Shown here one piece after another: positions 26,460-37,775 of a stretch of 64,000 nt of DNA; the first letter of the stretch is position 1; each line of letters opens with the position of its first letter. Under the pieces are notes generated by a model, which saw only the letters and a program-made list of their open reading frames with translations, had not been told where the DNA came from and did not search any database. The position numbers and the translations under genes are program-made. Where the stretch lies: assembly GCA_003117195.1 (NCBI GenBank), contig BDSI01000063.1, forward strand, positions 124,001 to 188,000, in the 5' to 3' direction. The DNA is from Eudorina sp. 2006-703-Eu-15 (taxonomy: Eukaryota; Chlorophyta; Chlorophyceae; Chlamydomonadales; Volvocaceae).

Positions 26460-27311
26460 GCGCACGTGGTGTGTGTATGGTAGGGTGCTGGATGGACTGA
26501 ATGCGCACTTGACCACATGGTGTTCATCGGCGTCAAAAGCAGCTGGGGTGTGCGACGCTTTTCAGGGCTGGTGGCGAGTACTTCAGGCCCTGCTGTACTT
26601 GCCCATCGTCCTTGATGTGCCGGGGTGCGCGGGCGCGGCGCAGACGCAGTTGTAGGCGCCGCCTAGTATATAACATCATGACTGCATTCCAAGGCCTCAT
26701 AGGCGTGGCACGGTGGCGCAGGTTACGTTTCGTGTTGCGCCATGCAACCCCTGGCGTGCGTATGATCGGTGGGCCGAGGCTGCTGCGCGTCAGACTGTTG
26801 CGGTGGTGAGAATCCCATGAAAGTGATTGCACGGCTGGTGAATCGCGCATACTCAATGCGGAAACGCATCCATTTGCGAACGTGAAAGTGTTTTTAAGGA
26901 ATCATGCAGCGAACGGGTCACATTAGCACACATTTACAGGGTGATCTCAAGCAGGTCAGCATGGGTAGAGCATACATACCCTTTCGCGGAACCAGCTGGA
27001 CAACGGGTGCTCGCTAGTCCTGCATGCGCAGCTCCTGCCCCACGGGTGCCGGCGCTGCGTACGGCAGCTAGAATGCATCCAAGGAGGATGGGGGGATCTG
27101 TTAACCTTCTAAATGTTAAGAAACCTGGATGTTTGCACGTGTACGGCACAGCAGACAGATCTCGGGCCTTAAACGACTCTGGGCGCGACTATGAAGACGA
27201 CCCACAAATATTCGTCACAAACAATGCACAATATGCTGAGTATCCGACCCTGTCGCGATAGGCGAGAGCCCGGAAATGCAGCCACCATCAACGAGCCAGT
27301 CCTCCACAGCT
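26460..27311. other. Intergenic between convergent genes
   Basis: About 850 bases between two stop codons facing each other. A minus-strand TGTAA at 26934-26938 could terminate the SELENOF-like transcript. No gene seen. Confidence 0.4.
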
Positions 27312-28042
27312 CAGCTAACCCAGTCTCCCAGCCTTCTACGCCACGTTGCTGTTGGAAGACCCGCTACGATCCAGACGCTCATCCAAGAACTCGGCGATGT
27401 TGGCGGTTTTCCAGTTGTCAATCCGCACAATCTCCGTGCCAGAGGGGCCTGTCATCCTGAGCCTCGGGGCGCCGCTGGTGGAGTACACCACCTTAAGCTG
27501 GGGCGCGTACGCCTGAGACCGTTTATCAATGAAGTCCTTGATCGGTTGCAGAGAGCTGCACGGGAAGGGGACAGGGATGCGGGCGGAAATTGTATCGGAT
27601 TCCTTGCAGTAGCTGACTGGTGGCGTGTCTAGTGTCTACCCAGGACACAGGGTTTGGCTGGGGCCCGTGTGCCACCCAATACATGGCTGCATTCCGGGGG
27701 CCCACGTAGACATCGTGCACTCGCCTGACACGCCATTGGTCCACAATGAGCTCCGCCTTTGTGTACTTGACCGTCACGGTATCCTTCATGCAACACGCTT
27801 TGCAGTCGGCCACGAGCTCCTCGTCCTTAACATATTGCGCAAGCACATCGCAGTCGCTGCATACTTGCTCGCCTGTGAACCTGAGTGAACGGTTGCAACA
27901 AAAGCAATGCAGACTGTATGACCTGGAACCGTTTACAAAAGGTGCATCATGCAATCACGTACCCTAACTCGTCGCATGTCTTCTGTGATGCGAGCGCGCT
28001 CGCAGCTATCGTGAGGAATAGAAGGGTCAAAAAGGCGTGCAT
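27312..28042 (-). CDS. SELENOF: SELENOF/Sep15-like ER-luminal thioredoxin-fold protein lacking the redox motif
   Basis: Three exons: 28042-27963, 27880-27725 and 27555-27312, 159 residues. A signal peptide (MHAFLTLLFLTIAASALA) is followed by a Cys-rich segment with six cysteines at residues 23, 34, 37, 53, 56 and 57. This matches the UGGT-binding domain of Sep15. The thioredoxin-like half ends VRIDNWKTANIAEFLDERL. In animal Sep15 the CxU redox motif sits at the end of the first beta strand; here the aligned residues are Asp74-Gln75-Trp76, so neither Cys nor selenocysteine is present. There is no in-frame UGA. The second intron only fits if it uses a GC donor (CAG|GCGAGT). That join is in phase and aligns with animal Sep15 without gaps. 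The family works with UDP-glucose:glycoprotein glucosyltransferase in glycoprotein folding control. This copy should act as a non-redox cofactor. Confidence 0.88.
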
Positions 28043-29463
28043 GGCTCAAATTCCGTCTGGGACTTCTGCCGCGAAGGGCTGCGATGCGGCCAAAGCCTCC
28101 GGCATATATTTAAAATCCCGATCTAAAGTTTCACATGTACTCCCAGTTAACTGTCCTGTCCGGAACACACACGTGTACGGCAGCAGAAGTACGTCATTCG
28201 CCTCACAAGTGCTGCACGACTTTTTGAAGGTAGCGGCAAATAGTCTTGGGTCGTAGAGTTGCTTTATACACTGCGGCACCTCTGGGGTCCCGCAATCAGC
28301 TGAATGGTGCAGAATGTGACCCAGCTGGGGTCACCAGCCCGACCAGCCAAACTACCGTCTCCAAGCCAGCGGGGTCCGCATTGTCACTTTGTCTCCCATC
28401 GAGACCTGTACAGGGCCAATGCATAATGCGGGGCGCTAATGACACCCAACACTGCAACTCAGGGCTGTTGCAACCGTGAACGATGAATGAATGAACGTTA
28501 CGGCGGACCCCACAAAGGGATCAACGGTGTATTATACCAAGGCAAGCCCCAGCAGGCCCCACCGACAAGGCGGCAAGACACCTCCACACTTCAACTTTAT
28601 AATATTACAAAGGCATCGACTTCGTTAGCCAGGCCCCTGATCTTCAAGGCACCCTCATCTGGCTCACCACGCAAGCCTAAGGGCGCCAAGCGGATTCATT
28701 GCGGGGTGCACCATCAAATCCGTGTGGATGCTAATGCATTCTTGCTTCTTACACAATTCCACTGCTATCACCAGTACTGCATGGATGGATGCTTCTGTGG
28801 TAGGGCCCCCGGGGCCCCCAAAGGAGGGCTCTTCACGGACGTCGAAAGGACTCGACGGAACCCTTGCGCTGCAGCCGATCGCAGACAATAAAATATATAC
28901 AAACGTGTAGCAGTGCTGAAACGAGAGGTAGTACACGCTCACGAACGCAACCACAAGCTGCGCAACCTACGGCCCGTATCGTCAACCACCACCGCATCGG
29001 AACCCGCACAGCCATACGGTACCGCGCTCAACTCTCCGCTCATCTCTCTCTCTCCTCTCTTCCTTCTTGTAAAGGCGCAAAAAGTCCGCCCATCCGTGTT
29101 TGATCCTGCCCACCGCGAAGGGGACAAAACAATGGACGCTCGGCACCTGGATGAATCCATGTCTCAGCACCGCAGCTCCCTGGATGCGCCATCGATGGCA
29201 GCCGAAGCCTCCCCGCCCCACGTTTTCAAAGAAAAAAGGGAACAAACCCGTTCAGAGGGCCCACGCCAGCCGATACACGGAGCAGCCATCCGCCAGCAGC
29301 CCGGATCCAGTGCCGGTGTGGACCCTGGCTGACCACCCGCCGGATCTCGCCCGGACCTCCCGGCCCAAGGTCTGGGGCCTTACGCTCTAGGGTTCTAACC
29401 TATCGGCTATCATACAGTCGCCCGCAGGCTTGCACGAGCACGAAAAAGTATCCTCCCCTTCCC
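28043..29463. other. Intergenic with a weak minus-strand coding signal
   Basis: About 1.4 kb between the SELENOF-like start and the fibrillin stop. On the minus strand, 28664-28890 is open after a TGCAG acceptor and reads plausibly (HAVLVIAVELCKKQECISIH). A different frame just below it ends ALKIRGLANEVDAFVIL before a stop at 28597. The two frames cannot be joined by a normal-sized intron, so I do not call a gene. It may be a decayed gene or chance. Confidence 0.35.
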
Positions 29464-30949
29464 CTACTCCTCCCGCACGAACACGAACACGCCGCCCAGC
29501 CCGATGGCCCTGCCGATCAGCATGTCCTCGTCCAGGTACGACAGCAGGTAGCCCGCCGCGAAGTTGTCCCGGCGCGTCACGGCCTGGCTCGCGAGCTGCG
29601 CCGCGGAGCGGAAGGAGAACTTGAGCTGGAACTCCCGCAGCGCCAGCAGGGCCATGTGCTGCAGCGAGCCGCGCGGCAGCAGCGCGGGCGCGATGAGCGC
29701 CTCCGTCGCCTCGCTGATGCGCAGCTCGCCCAGCCGGGCGTTTTCGAACACAAGCGCGATGCGCTTGCCGCTGCGGACGTCGTACCTGCGGTACAAGCAG
29801 GCCAGGCCAGGCCAGGCCAAGCAAAGGCACGTCGGCAGATGAAGCGTTGAAGCCTCGTCAGGCAGTGGGTGCTGGGCCGCACACTGGCGCAAGGGGTGCA
29901 GCATGGTGTCTGTCTGCCGTCGCTGTGTGCTGTCCCGCTGTGCCGTCCCTGCTCGCTCGACCTCCAAGGGTGTGAGACGGCCCCGCCTCAGGATCTGAGC
30001 GGGGTCAATCCCTTGATGGCATACGGGTGCCGGGGCCTCAGGGCGCTGGGGTCATGGGTTCTGCATGCTGCGCTAGGTGCTGTGTAAGGACTCGCGGGCT
30101 GTTCAGTTTGTGCGTCCGTGGACACGGGGTGGTGGCGCTTAGGCACGGCGCACAATACGGTATTATCTCGGGCACACTCAGGTAACCCAACCAGCCCGTA
30201 GTTCCGCAGGCACAGTTGACGGAGCTGAATATGATATCAAGCAAAGGACCTGCATCCTCTTCCTCCCAGGCATCTAATGCTCCAGGAAGCCCAAAACGTT
30301 CGGCGAAGTCCCGCTCGTGTTGCGACGCGTACCTCGCGCCAACTGTGAACGTAACGGCTGTCGCTGGCGTTTTAAAGTTGATGATGTTTTCAACTATCCC
30401 CTCTTCAGGGCTGGTGAACCGCTGGTAGATGTTGCCAACTTCTAGAGGACGCGGCAGCCCGAAACCGCTGAAAGGCCCTGGACTGAGCACGTACTCCGCC
30501 TCAAGGATTGGGAGCACATCCGATGCCGTTGTGTAGACAAGTTTCCACTTGCCAGCAAGCTTCGTGTAATCGAGTTCTGCGCCCTGGAATCCTTCCACTC
30601 GCACCTTGAACAGGGCAGGCAGCACAAGTGCACAAGTCGGAAAACAAGCGAGCCGAATGCCTTGCACCTCTGTAATTTAATCCCTTTGTACCTGAGCCTC
30701 CTCGATAAGTCCACGCTGGAAAGTGCGAACACCGAGCCCTCGATTGGTGTACTTGACGAGATCGAGCAATGCTGCTTTCGCTTGTTCCTTATTTAATACT
30801 TGAGGAGCGGCAGCTAGAGGCGCTGCAGCAGCTGCAGCTCGAGGTGCAACTGTGCCTCTCGGGAACACGAGTGGTCGTGAGCGAGTAGTTTGACAACATC
30901 CGCGAGCGGATCCCCCGAGCTTTGCGCTCGTCATGTCAGCACTAAGCAT
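29464..30949 (-). CDS. Plastid lipid-associated protein / fibrillin (PAP_fibrillin family)
   Basis: Three exons join in phase: 30949-30692, 30604-30333 and 29785-29464, giving 283 residues. The N-terminus has a transit-peptide look (Arg/Ser/Thr-rich, then an Ala run). The PAP/fibrillin domain follows: ALLDLVKYTNRGLGVRTFQR, LAGKWKLVYTTASDVLPILE, then VGNIYQRF, RIALVFENARLGELRISEAT, LIAPALLPRGSLQHM and the family's C-terminal motif GYLLSYLDEDMLIGRAIGLG before VFVFVREE. It resembles the Arabidopsis PAP11-like branch. Fibrillins bind lipids in plastoglobules, thylakoids or stroma. Intron 1 ends in AAG and not the usual CAG; this site keeps the conserved residues after EEAQ, whereas a CAG further in (30577 region) would remove eight of them. 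The start codon could also be the second Met (six codons later). Confidence 0.9.
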
Positions 30950-31095
30950 TCAAACTTATGCCACAAATTAAAGCGCAGCCACGCGGCGACAGGAAAAAAT
31001 GGGTACATCTGTCAGCACACAACGGAATGCCGTATTTCCGGTACACTTCACCCCGGCAACAAACACCCCATGCCCGTCTTAGCTCCTTAATCATA

Positions 31096-34000
31096 CTATA
31101 TGCCGCCTATTAACAGCCTCGATCCAGCCGCTGCAAAGACCATCCTGCTTCCCATCGCCACTGCTGTGACCGCCTCCGGCATCTGCCAGCCGGCCACCAC
31201 GGTGCCATTGTCGCAGTCCCAGACCAGCACCTTGCCCTGCCGCGTGCCCATCGCCCCGACCCCCTCGCATGCCCCCAGGCTCGTAACCTCCGGCACCGAA
31301 AACACCTCCCCTACCTGCGCGGCACCTCCACGCAGCAGCACCGGCGCGACCCAGGCAGGCTGCCCCATCCCTCCCCTCGCTTCCTCCTCCCCAACGTCCT
31401 CGTCTCCGGCGTGTGTCGGAGCCGCGCGGACAAGCGCCAGGAAGGCCGCGGGACCCAGATCCGCCACGTGCCTCACATCGCCGGCCTCCCGCGCATCCAC
31501 CTCAGCCCGCGCACCACACCCGGACGAGGACGGCGGCACGTCCAGAGGGACAGCCAGCGGCTGCAGGCACCGCAGCAGCACGCACTCCGGCGCGCGGAAC
31601 ACGGCCAGCAGCGTCGGCGGGGCGGTCACCACCACCCGCGGCGGCGGCGTCAGCGCCACTGTGCCCCCCGCCGACACGCCATCCGCCGGCGGGCGCGTCA
31701 GCGCCCGCGACGGTGCTGTCTGCGGGCTGTCGGCCCGCACCTCGCCCACATCCCACAGCGCGAGGCCGCCGTCCGCGGTCGCGCCCACCAGCAGATGGGG
31801 CCTATCCGGCAGGAACACCAGCTCCACCACCTCCCCGCCAGGCGCCCGCTCTGAGCTGACGCTCGGCAGCAGCGTCTGCTGCAGCACCCCGCCCATGGCC
31901 GCGTCCAGGCGCCACACACAACCCCGCCCCGCGCCGCCCGCCGCCGCTATCTGCCAGCACGAGCGGTGCCGTAAAGCCGGCCCCGCCTCCGCCACCTCTA
32001 CCGCCTCCGCCCCCCAATCGCTCGGCGACGACGTCAGGAGCGCTCCCGGTCCTGCGACAGCGCCGCTAGGTTGCGGGAGCTGCTGCGCGGAGTGCCCACG
32101 TCGCGGAGCGCCGGGTGGTGGTGACACCGCAGGCAGCACCTCGAGTAGGGGGCAGCAAGCCAGGCAGCGCAGCTGGGCCGGCGCGGCTGCGGCGGTGCCG
32201 TCCGTCCCATCCGTCGGCATCGTCAGCGCGCGCTGCCGTCGCCACACGCCGCCCTCGAACCGGACCACCTTAACCTGCGCAGCCTCGTCGCTGGCGCCAT
32301 CGCCGTCGTCACCGCAGTGCCCGTCGCCGCCGTGGTCATCCCCATGCACCCGCGACTCCTGACCAGTCGGGGGCGGGCCGGGTCCGCGGGGCTGACCCGG
32401 AGGCAGCTCCCGGCTGCCCCGCCCGGCGCCCAGCACATCCACAGCGCCCGACAGCACCAGGGCCACACCGCCGCCGGGCGTCACAACCAGCTTCAGCGCC
32501 CCACCCTCCAACCGCCCCTCGGCTGCCTCCCGGCTCGTCGAGCTGCCGCAGTCCTGGACCCCCGCGCCCTGCCGCAGCCCGTGTCCCTGCGGGTTTGAAT
32601 GCGCGCCGCCGCCGCCGCCGCCACCGCACCCATTGCCCTCAGCGGCAGCCGCCGCCGTCGCCGTCGCCGCCGCCGTCCCTCGGCCGGACTGTGCCCCTGC
32701 CGGGCCCCGCGGCGCCACAGGCTCCAGCGCCAAGGTGCTGTGCAGTACCGCGGGACCGCCCGACGGCCACAGCCAGGTGTAGAGGGTCCAGCAAGCACGT
32801 GCCGGCGGCCGCTCGCCTCGCTGGGGTGACGGCGGCGGCGGCAACGGCAGCCGGTCCGTGCCCTGCCGTGGCGCGACCGCTCCGCCATCCTGGCCGCCGC
32901 CATCCTGGCCGCCGCCGACATAACCACCAGCCAGAGCGGCATCGCGTTCCGAATCATCGTCCGCGGATCCGGCCACCAGACACGCGATGTAGCAGCCCCG
33001 GGGGGCGCTGCCAGCCGCCTCGACTGCTGGCTTGCCGCTGCCGTACATACCGTCGTACTTGTCGGCCGCAGGGTCCATTGCCAGGTGCACCTGCAGCACC
33101 CGGCCCGGGTGCTGCAGCAGCTCGTCCTGCGGTGGACCGCCGCCGCCGCCGCCACTGCGGCTGAGGCATACGGTGCCCGGCACTGCCGCGGGCAGCAGCC
33201 CTCCGGTAGTCGCGGGGCCACCGGCGCCGCCGCCTTGGGCGATAGCGCCGGCTCCAGCGCCAGCGGCGGCCCTGCCGCGCTCACCCGCAGACGCGGCCCC
33301 GACGAGTCGTGCCGCGAGCAGCGCCGGGGGCCTTGAAGTAGCCGGGGTCCCCGCCGACGGAGTGCCCTGCCACCGCCCTTGCCCCAGTCCCCGCGAGCCC
33401 TCCCGGCCCGACTGGAGCGGCGTCGCGGCGACGACGGCCGAGGCGGATCCGGGGCAGATGTGCTGATGCGCCCCCTGCGCCCCCGTGTGCCACCAATGCC
33501 CTGGTGCGCCGTGGGCCCCGGCGGCGGCGGGGCCCAGTGCGCCGCCGCCGCCGCCGCCAGCGGCCTGGCGAGCTCCGCCCGCGGTGCCGCGGCGCAGCGC
33601 CGCCAAGTGACCACGATGCGCGGCCTGGGCGCTGAGCGGCGGCGCGTCGCTGTGGGCCTGCAGTGACAGCGGCGTGGCGGGGACCACCTCTACTTCGCCG
33701 CCGCTGCCGGCCCCCGCGGGGTCCTCGGAGGCGCTGACGGAGGCCGGCACGCAGCAGATGGCCGCCGCGCCCGCGACGGCCTCGGCGCCCTCAGCAGCCT
33801 CCGCCTCCTCCTGGGCGACCCCGCCACGGCCTTGGCCCTGGCCCAGACGCACCGGCGCCCCCTCCTCCTCGTCCTCTTCTCCTTCACCCTCGGGGTGCAA
33901 CCGCAGCGGCGGTGCTGCTGGGGGACCACCCTGGAGCAGCAGCGGCGGTTCCGGCCGCCGTCGGTGAGGCGGCTCCGTGTGCTGCGGCGTCTCGAACACG

Positions 34001-37000
34001 ACGGTGCACGGCGGCGCGTCGGACGAAGACAGGTCGGGCGGCTGGTGCTGCTGGTGCGGATGACGTGAGTGGTGAACTTGCCCGTACGGTTGTGGCTGTG
34101 CTGGTGGCGCAGTACAGTTGCCGTGCACGGGCGGGGCGGCGGTCGCGGCCACGGATGCCGCCGGGCCCAGCGCCACGCCCGCATCCGGCAGGCCACGAAG
34201 CGACAGGCTGGCTGCCACCTCCGCCGACTCCGAACCGCCCGTCCGCGACGATCCCGCCGCCCCCGGCAGGTGGCTCGTCCGCGCCTCGGAAGCGGTGCGC
34301 TGCGCGCCCGGACCGGGCTTGCCGCTGGGCCCCACGGCCGGCTCCGACTCCTCCTGTGCCCCGCCCGGACACGTGCCCGCCTGCCTGCTCCAGGGAGCCT
34401 GACCGACGGCTCCGATGGAGCCGTCCACGCAAGCCATCGCCGCGCCCGGAGAGACCTCCAGTCTGGCCTCAGCTGACATATCCGAACCCTCGGGGGCGCC
34501 GCATCCGGCAACCCCCGACGCAGGACCGCAGGCGCCCGCGGCCGCGGCGGCGGTGCCGTCCTGCACCGCCGCCGCCGCGACCTGGCGCGCGCCGCTTGGT
34601 AAATCCCGCGCCGCTGGCTTCAGGCGGCGGAGCTGTCGTACCGGTGCGCGCGTTTTTCGATGGTAGGCCGGTGCGGCGGCGTCCTCATCTTCTGGCTCCT
34701 CTGGGCCGCAACTGGCCAGGGACGCAGACGCCGGCTGCTGCGACCCGGCCCCGGCACCCGGTCGAGGCTCCGCCACGGAGGTGGCCGCTGACACGGCCCG
34801 CGGCGACAGTGGCGGCGGCGGCGGCTCCAGTCGGCATCCCGCGGACGCGGCGACGGCGGCGCTGGCGGCGGCGGCGGCGCCGCCGCCGCTTCCCGCGCGC
34901 TGCAGCGCGAAAAGGCTACCGGAGGCCCGCCGGGTGAGCGCCATGGCCGCGCCGCCAGACGCACCCATGGACATGCCCCCCGGTCCCACATCCGCCGGCG
35001 CAGCGGGCGGGACTGCCGGCGCAGCCGGCGGACGCTCGGGGTGCAGTTGTGCGGTGCGGAAGGGCGACTGGTCCGCGGACACCCGAGCGTCAGCGTGCGG
35101 CGCCGCCGCCGCTCCTGCGGCCGCCGCTCCCGCCGCGCCTCGCCGCTGGCCGCCGTGCTGCTGTGCCCCGGGCTGCTCCTCCTGCACGGCCGCCACGGCT
35201 CCGCTGTGGGGCTGCGGCGGACCGGCCGATGGACAAGGGACTGCGCCGCCGCCGCCACCGCCTCCGCCGCGCGCCAGATCCTGCGGCCCCAGATCCTGCT
35301 GGTTGGATACCGCCACTGCGAGGGGCGGCAGCCCCGAGGTGTGAGGAGGCGGCGGCTGCTCCTGCCCCGCCTGCATCCCCGGCTGCAGCTCCAACATCCG
35401 AGGGAACCTCTGGCCTTGCGAGAGCCCGGTGCCGCGCCCACGCCGCCCGGCGGCTCCGGCACTGCCATTGCCACTGCCAGCGCCACTGCCAGCGCCGGCG
35501 GCGCTGCTCCCTCCCAGCGCCTTGCGGCCGGGAATGGCGTCCCCGCGGCCCGATCCGGACCCCCCCGAGTTCTGGGAGGGCCGGGAGTGGACGAACTGTA
35601 GGATGCTGCGTTGCTTGACCGCCCGACCCGGGGGAGGCGGTGGCTGGCTGGGCCCGGCGCCCCAAGCGGCGGCACCACCTGGTGGTGGTGGTGGTGCCGC
35701 GACGGCGGCGCGCGGGGCCCCCGCAACGCCGTTCGCCTGCAGCCACTCGTGATAGGCGCCTGGATCGCCGGGCGTGCTCCCCACGTAGATGACGTCATCG
35801 TCGTCGTCTTCCACGTAATCATCTGCCGGCTCCTGTTGGCACCGCCCCGCCGCTTGCGTGGTAATGGCTGCCGTATCTCGGCCGCTATCATCGGGCACGC
35901 CCGCGCCGCTTCCGCCGCCGCCGCCGCTGCCGCCGAGGCCGCGGCCGCCCGCCACCCGGGGCTGGATCTGGGAGTGGGGCTGGGGCTGAGGGTGGCCGCT
36001 GAGTCGGCGCGGGGTGGGTGCCAGCGGTATCCCCAGCGGGGCCAACAGCTGCGGGTCCGAACAGGACTGCTGCAGCTCCAATCGCGGGACGGGACGCGCT
36101 CGCGGTCGGGGTGCCTCCCAGGGCTGCACGTGCGGGTGCGGGTGCGGAGGGTCCTCCTGGCCAGCTGCTGCGGCGGCTGGCGGGTCGCCCTCCGAACCAC
36201 TCCATTCGTCGCCCTCGGACTGCGGCAGCAGCGCCGCCGTGATTGCGTCCGCGAAGGCGGGCACCAGCCGCGCCAGGTACTGCTCATCGAGGGCGCGCGG
36301 CCGCGGCGGCGGCCGCGGCGGGTCCGCGCGCTGCTCCGCAGCGGCCGCCGCCGCCGCCGCCGCGGCCCCGAACTGGAATCCGCCGACGTCGGGGACCGCG
36401 ACCGCTGCGTCTGCGGCGCTGGGATCGCCTGCGCTGCGGAGGTGCTCCGTGCCCAAGCTGGCGGTCGTGTTTGGGCCAGGGGAGGGGAGGGGAGGCGGGT
36501 CAGCGAGCTGGGCCCCGCCGGGCTCCAGCGCCTCGTGCCGCCGGGTTGTCAGGACGGGCTGGTGGATCGTGGAGTCGGAGGCCTGCCCGTTGAGCTTGGC
36601 GACGCCGTCGCTGTCCAGAGGAAGGGGAAGCGGGACGGGGGGAACTGCCAGCACGGCCGCGGGCTGCGGAAGACGGCTGCAGGGCTGCGCCAGCCGATGC
36701 CTGTATGCCTGAGAAAGGAAAGGGCAAGGAACAAAGAAAAGGGAAAAATTGCGGTTCGGATCGGAGGCGCTGGGCTGTGGTAAGGGTGATGGTTTGGACA
36801 AAGAAAAGGGAAAAATTGCGGTTCGGATCGGAGGCGCTGGGCTGTGGTAAGGGTGATGGTTTGGACCAGAGCACGCGCAGCACAGACGTCCTGCCCTCGA
36901 GGGCTGTCAAAGATGTAATGGCACGCACACCAGACCTTGGCAATCAGGGACAGCCTGGCGTATTTGTCGCGCAGGATTTCCAGCGAGTCTCCGGGGACGC

Positions 37001-37040
37001 CACGTAAGGACGTCCATTTCGGCTCCTCTGCTTCGTCCAT
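31096..37040 (-). CDS. Large protein: N-terminal coiled coil, SIM- and PIP-like motifs, C-terminal propeller-like region (PALB2-like layout)
   Basis: Two exons in phase, 37040-36936 and 36708-31096, giving about 1,905 residues. Exon 1 starts MDEAEEPKWTSLRGVPGDS and flows into a short coiled coil, LEILRDKYARLSLIAKAYRH, that spans the splice junction. Residues 336-344 (DDDDDVIYV) form a strong SUMO-interaction motif. Residues 401-408 (QRSILQFV) resemble a PCNA-interacting peptide. The middle is disordered. The last ~500 residues alternate beta strands and Trp/Asp loops (CYIACLVAGS, CWTLYTWLW, LKLVVTPGGGVALVLSG, GGLALWDVG, LVWDCDNGTVVAGWQ), as in WD40 propellers. Coiled coil first and propeller last is the layout of PALB2, the BRCA1-BRCA2 linker in DNA repair. 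That parallel is inference; another genome-maintenance WD protein is possible. Small introns inside the long exon cannot be excluded. Confidence 0.68.
36731..36864. repeat. Exact tandem duplication, 2 x 67 bp, in intron 1 of the PALB2-like gene
   Basis: The 67-base block starting ACAAAGAAAAGGGAAAAATT at 36731 is repeated without change from 36798. Both copies lie within the intron 36709-36935. Confidence 0.95.
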
Positions 37041-37391
37041 ACGTTTGATGCCCGCGGCGTGTACAACGCACCACTCCTAGTTCAATATGGACCTGTGCGG
37101 ATGAATTGAGCCTGTGCATTTGCTTCCAACATTTGCCCATGCCAAGCCTAACCCTGGCCTAACTTCCAAAACAATAATGTTGCGCTGTGGTGGCAACCCT
37201 GTACATATTGAATAGCTATATCCCGAGGATCATCAAAGATGCCTCGAAAGGCGTCGGGAAAGGCTTGGTGCGCCCTCCCGCCACTTTGCAAAAAGCCGTA
37301 CTACCGGTAGATTACTGCTTCGTTGCAATTTGGCCAGACCCGACTTGATGGCGACCTTCAATGTAAGAAACACTCCACATCAAGCTTGATC
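37041..37391. promoter_or_regulatory. Divergent promoter region between the PALB2-like gene and TMEM234
   Basis: About 350 bases between two divergent start codons, with locally lower GC. No specific element is recognised. Confidence 0.45.
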
Positions 37392-37775
37392 ATGCGCGGT
37401 GCGCTTGCTGCGCTCCTTGTCGGGTTTCTTTGGGGAAGCACAAACCCATTTGTTAAGCGCGGCTCCGACATTGTTGAGGCGAAGATTCAATCACTACGGA
37501 ATACGAATATCAGCTGGATTAAGCAGCTTGGTGTGTGGGTAACGACGCCCGCATTTCTTGTGCCGCACGGGCTCAACCAGAGCGGCAGCGTCTTATTTGT
37601 TTACCTACTGGGCTCGTCAGACATATCATTAGTTGTTCCGGCAGCAAACGCATGCAGCATCGTCTGTAATGCATTGGCGGACCTGGCTCTGGGCGAGCGA
37701 TTCCGCCTCCTGCCGCTGGCGCTTGGGACGTCGCTCGTGGCGACTGGCGTGTACCTTTGCGGCACTTCCCAGTAA
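37392..37775 (+). CDS. TMEM234: TMEM234-family small membrane protein
   Basis: A single exon of 127 residues from the ATG at 37392; the frame is open further upstream but that part is not protein-like. The family signature is clear: ALLVGFLWGSTNPFVKRGS at the N-terminus, then a second hydrophobic segment, HGLNQSGSVLFVYLLGSSDI, SLVVPAANACSIVCNALADL, ALGERFR and a final helix LGTSLVATGVYLCGTSQ. Four membrane spans are predicted, as in TMEM234 (UPF0546), which belongs to the EamA/drug-metabolite transporter-like superfamily; its substrate is unknown. The length matches the family. Its stop codon lies only 69 bases before the TTI1 start on the same strand, so its 3' end must overlap the TTI1 promoter or 5' leader. 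Confidence 0.9.
   Translation: MRGALAALLVGFLWGSTNPFVKRGSDIVEAKIQSLRNTNISWIKQLGVWVTTPAFLVPHGLNQSGSVLFVYLLGSSDISLVVPAANACSIVCNALADLALGERFRLLPLALGTSLVATGVYLCGTSQ

Noticed and set aside
27725..27739. Possible selenocysteine (UGA) codon in the Sep15-like gene
   Set aside because: The aligned position is TGG (Trp); there is no in-frame UGA between the start and the final stop.
34620..36287. Second minus-strand frame of 555 codons overlapping the PALB2-like gene
   Set aside because: It is a +1 shadow, Arg/Pro-rich without domains, within the 1,871-codon exon.
36709..36801. Start codon at 36801 for the PALB2-like gene (MSKPSPLPQPSAS)
   Set aside because: This lies in the tandem-repeat intron. The exon at 37040-36936 splices in phase and supplies a coiled coil.
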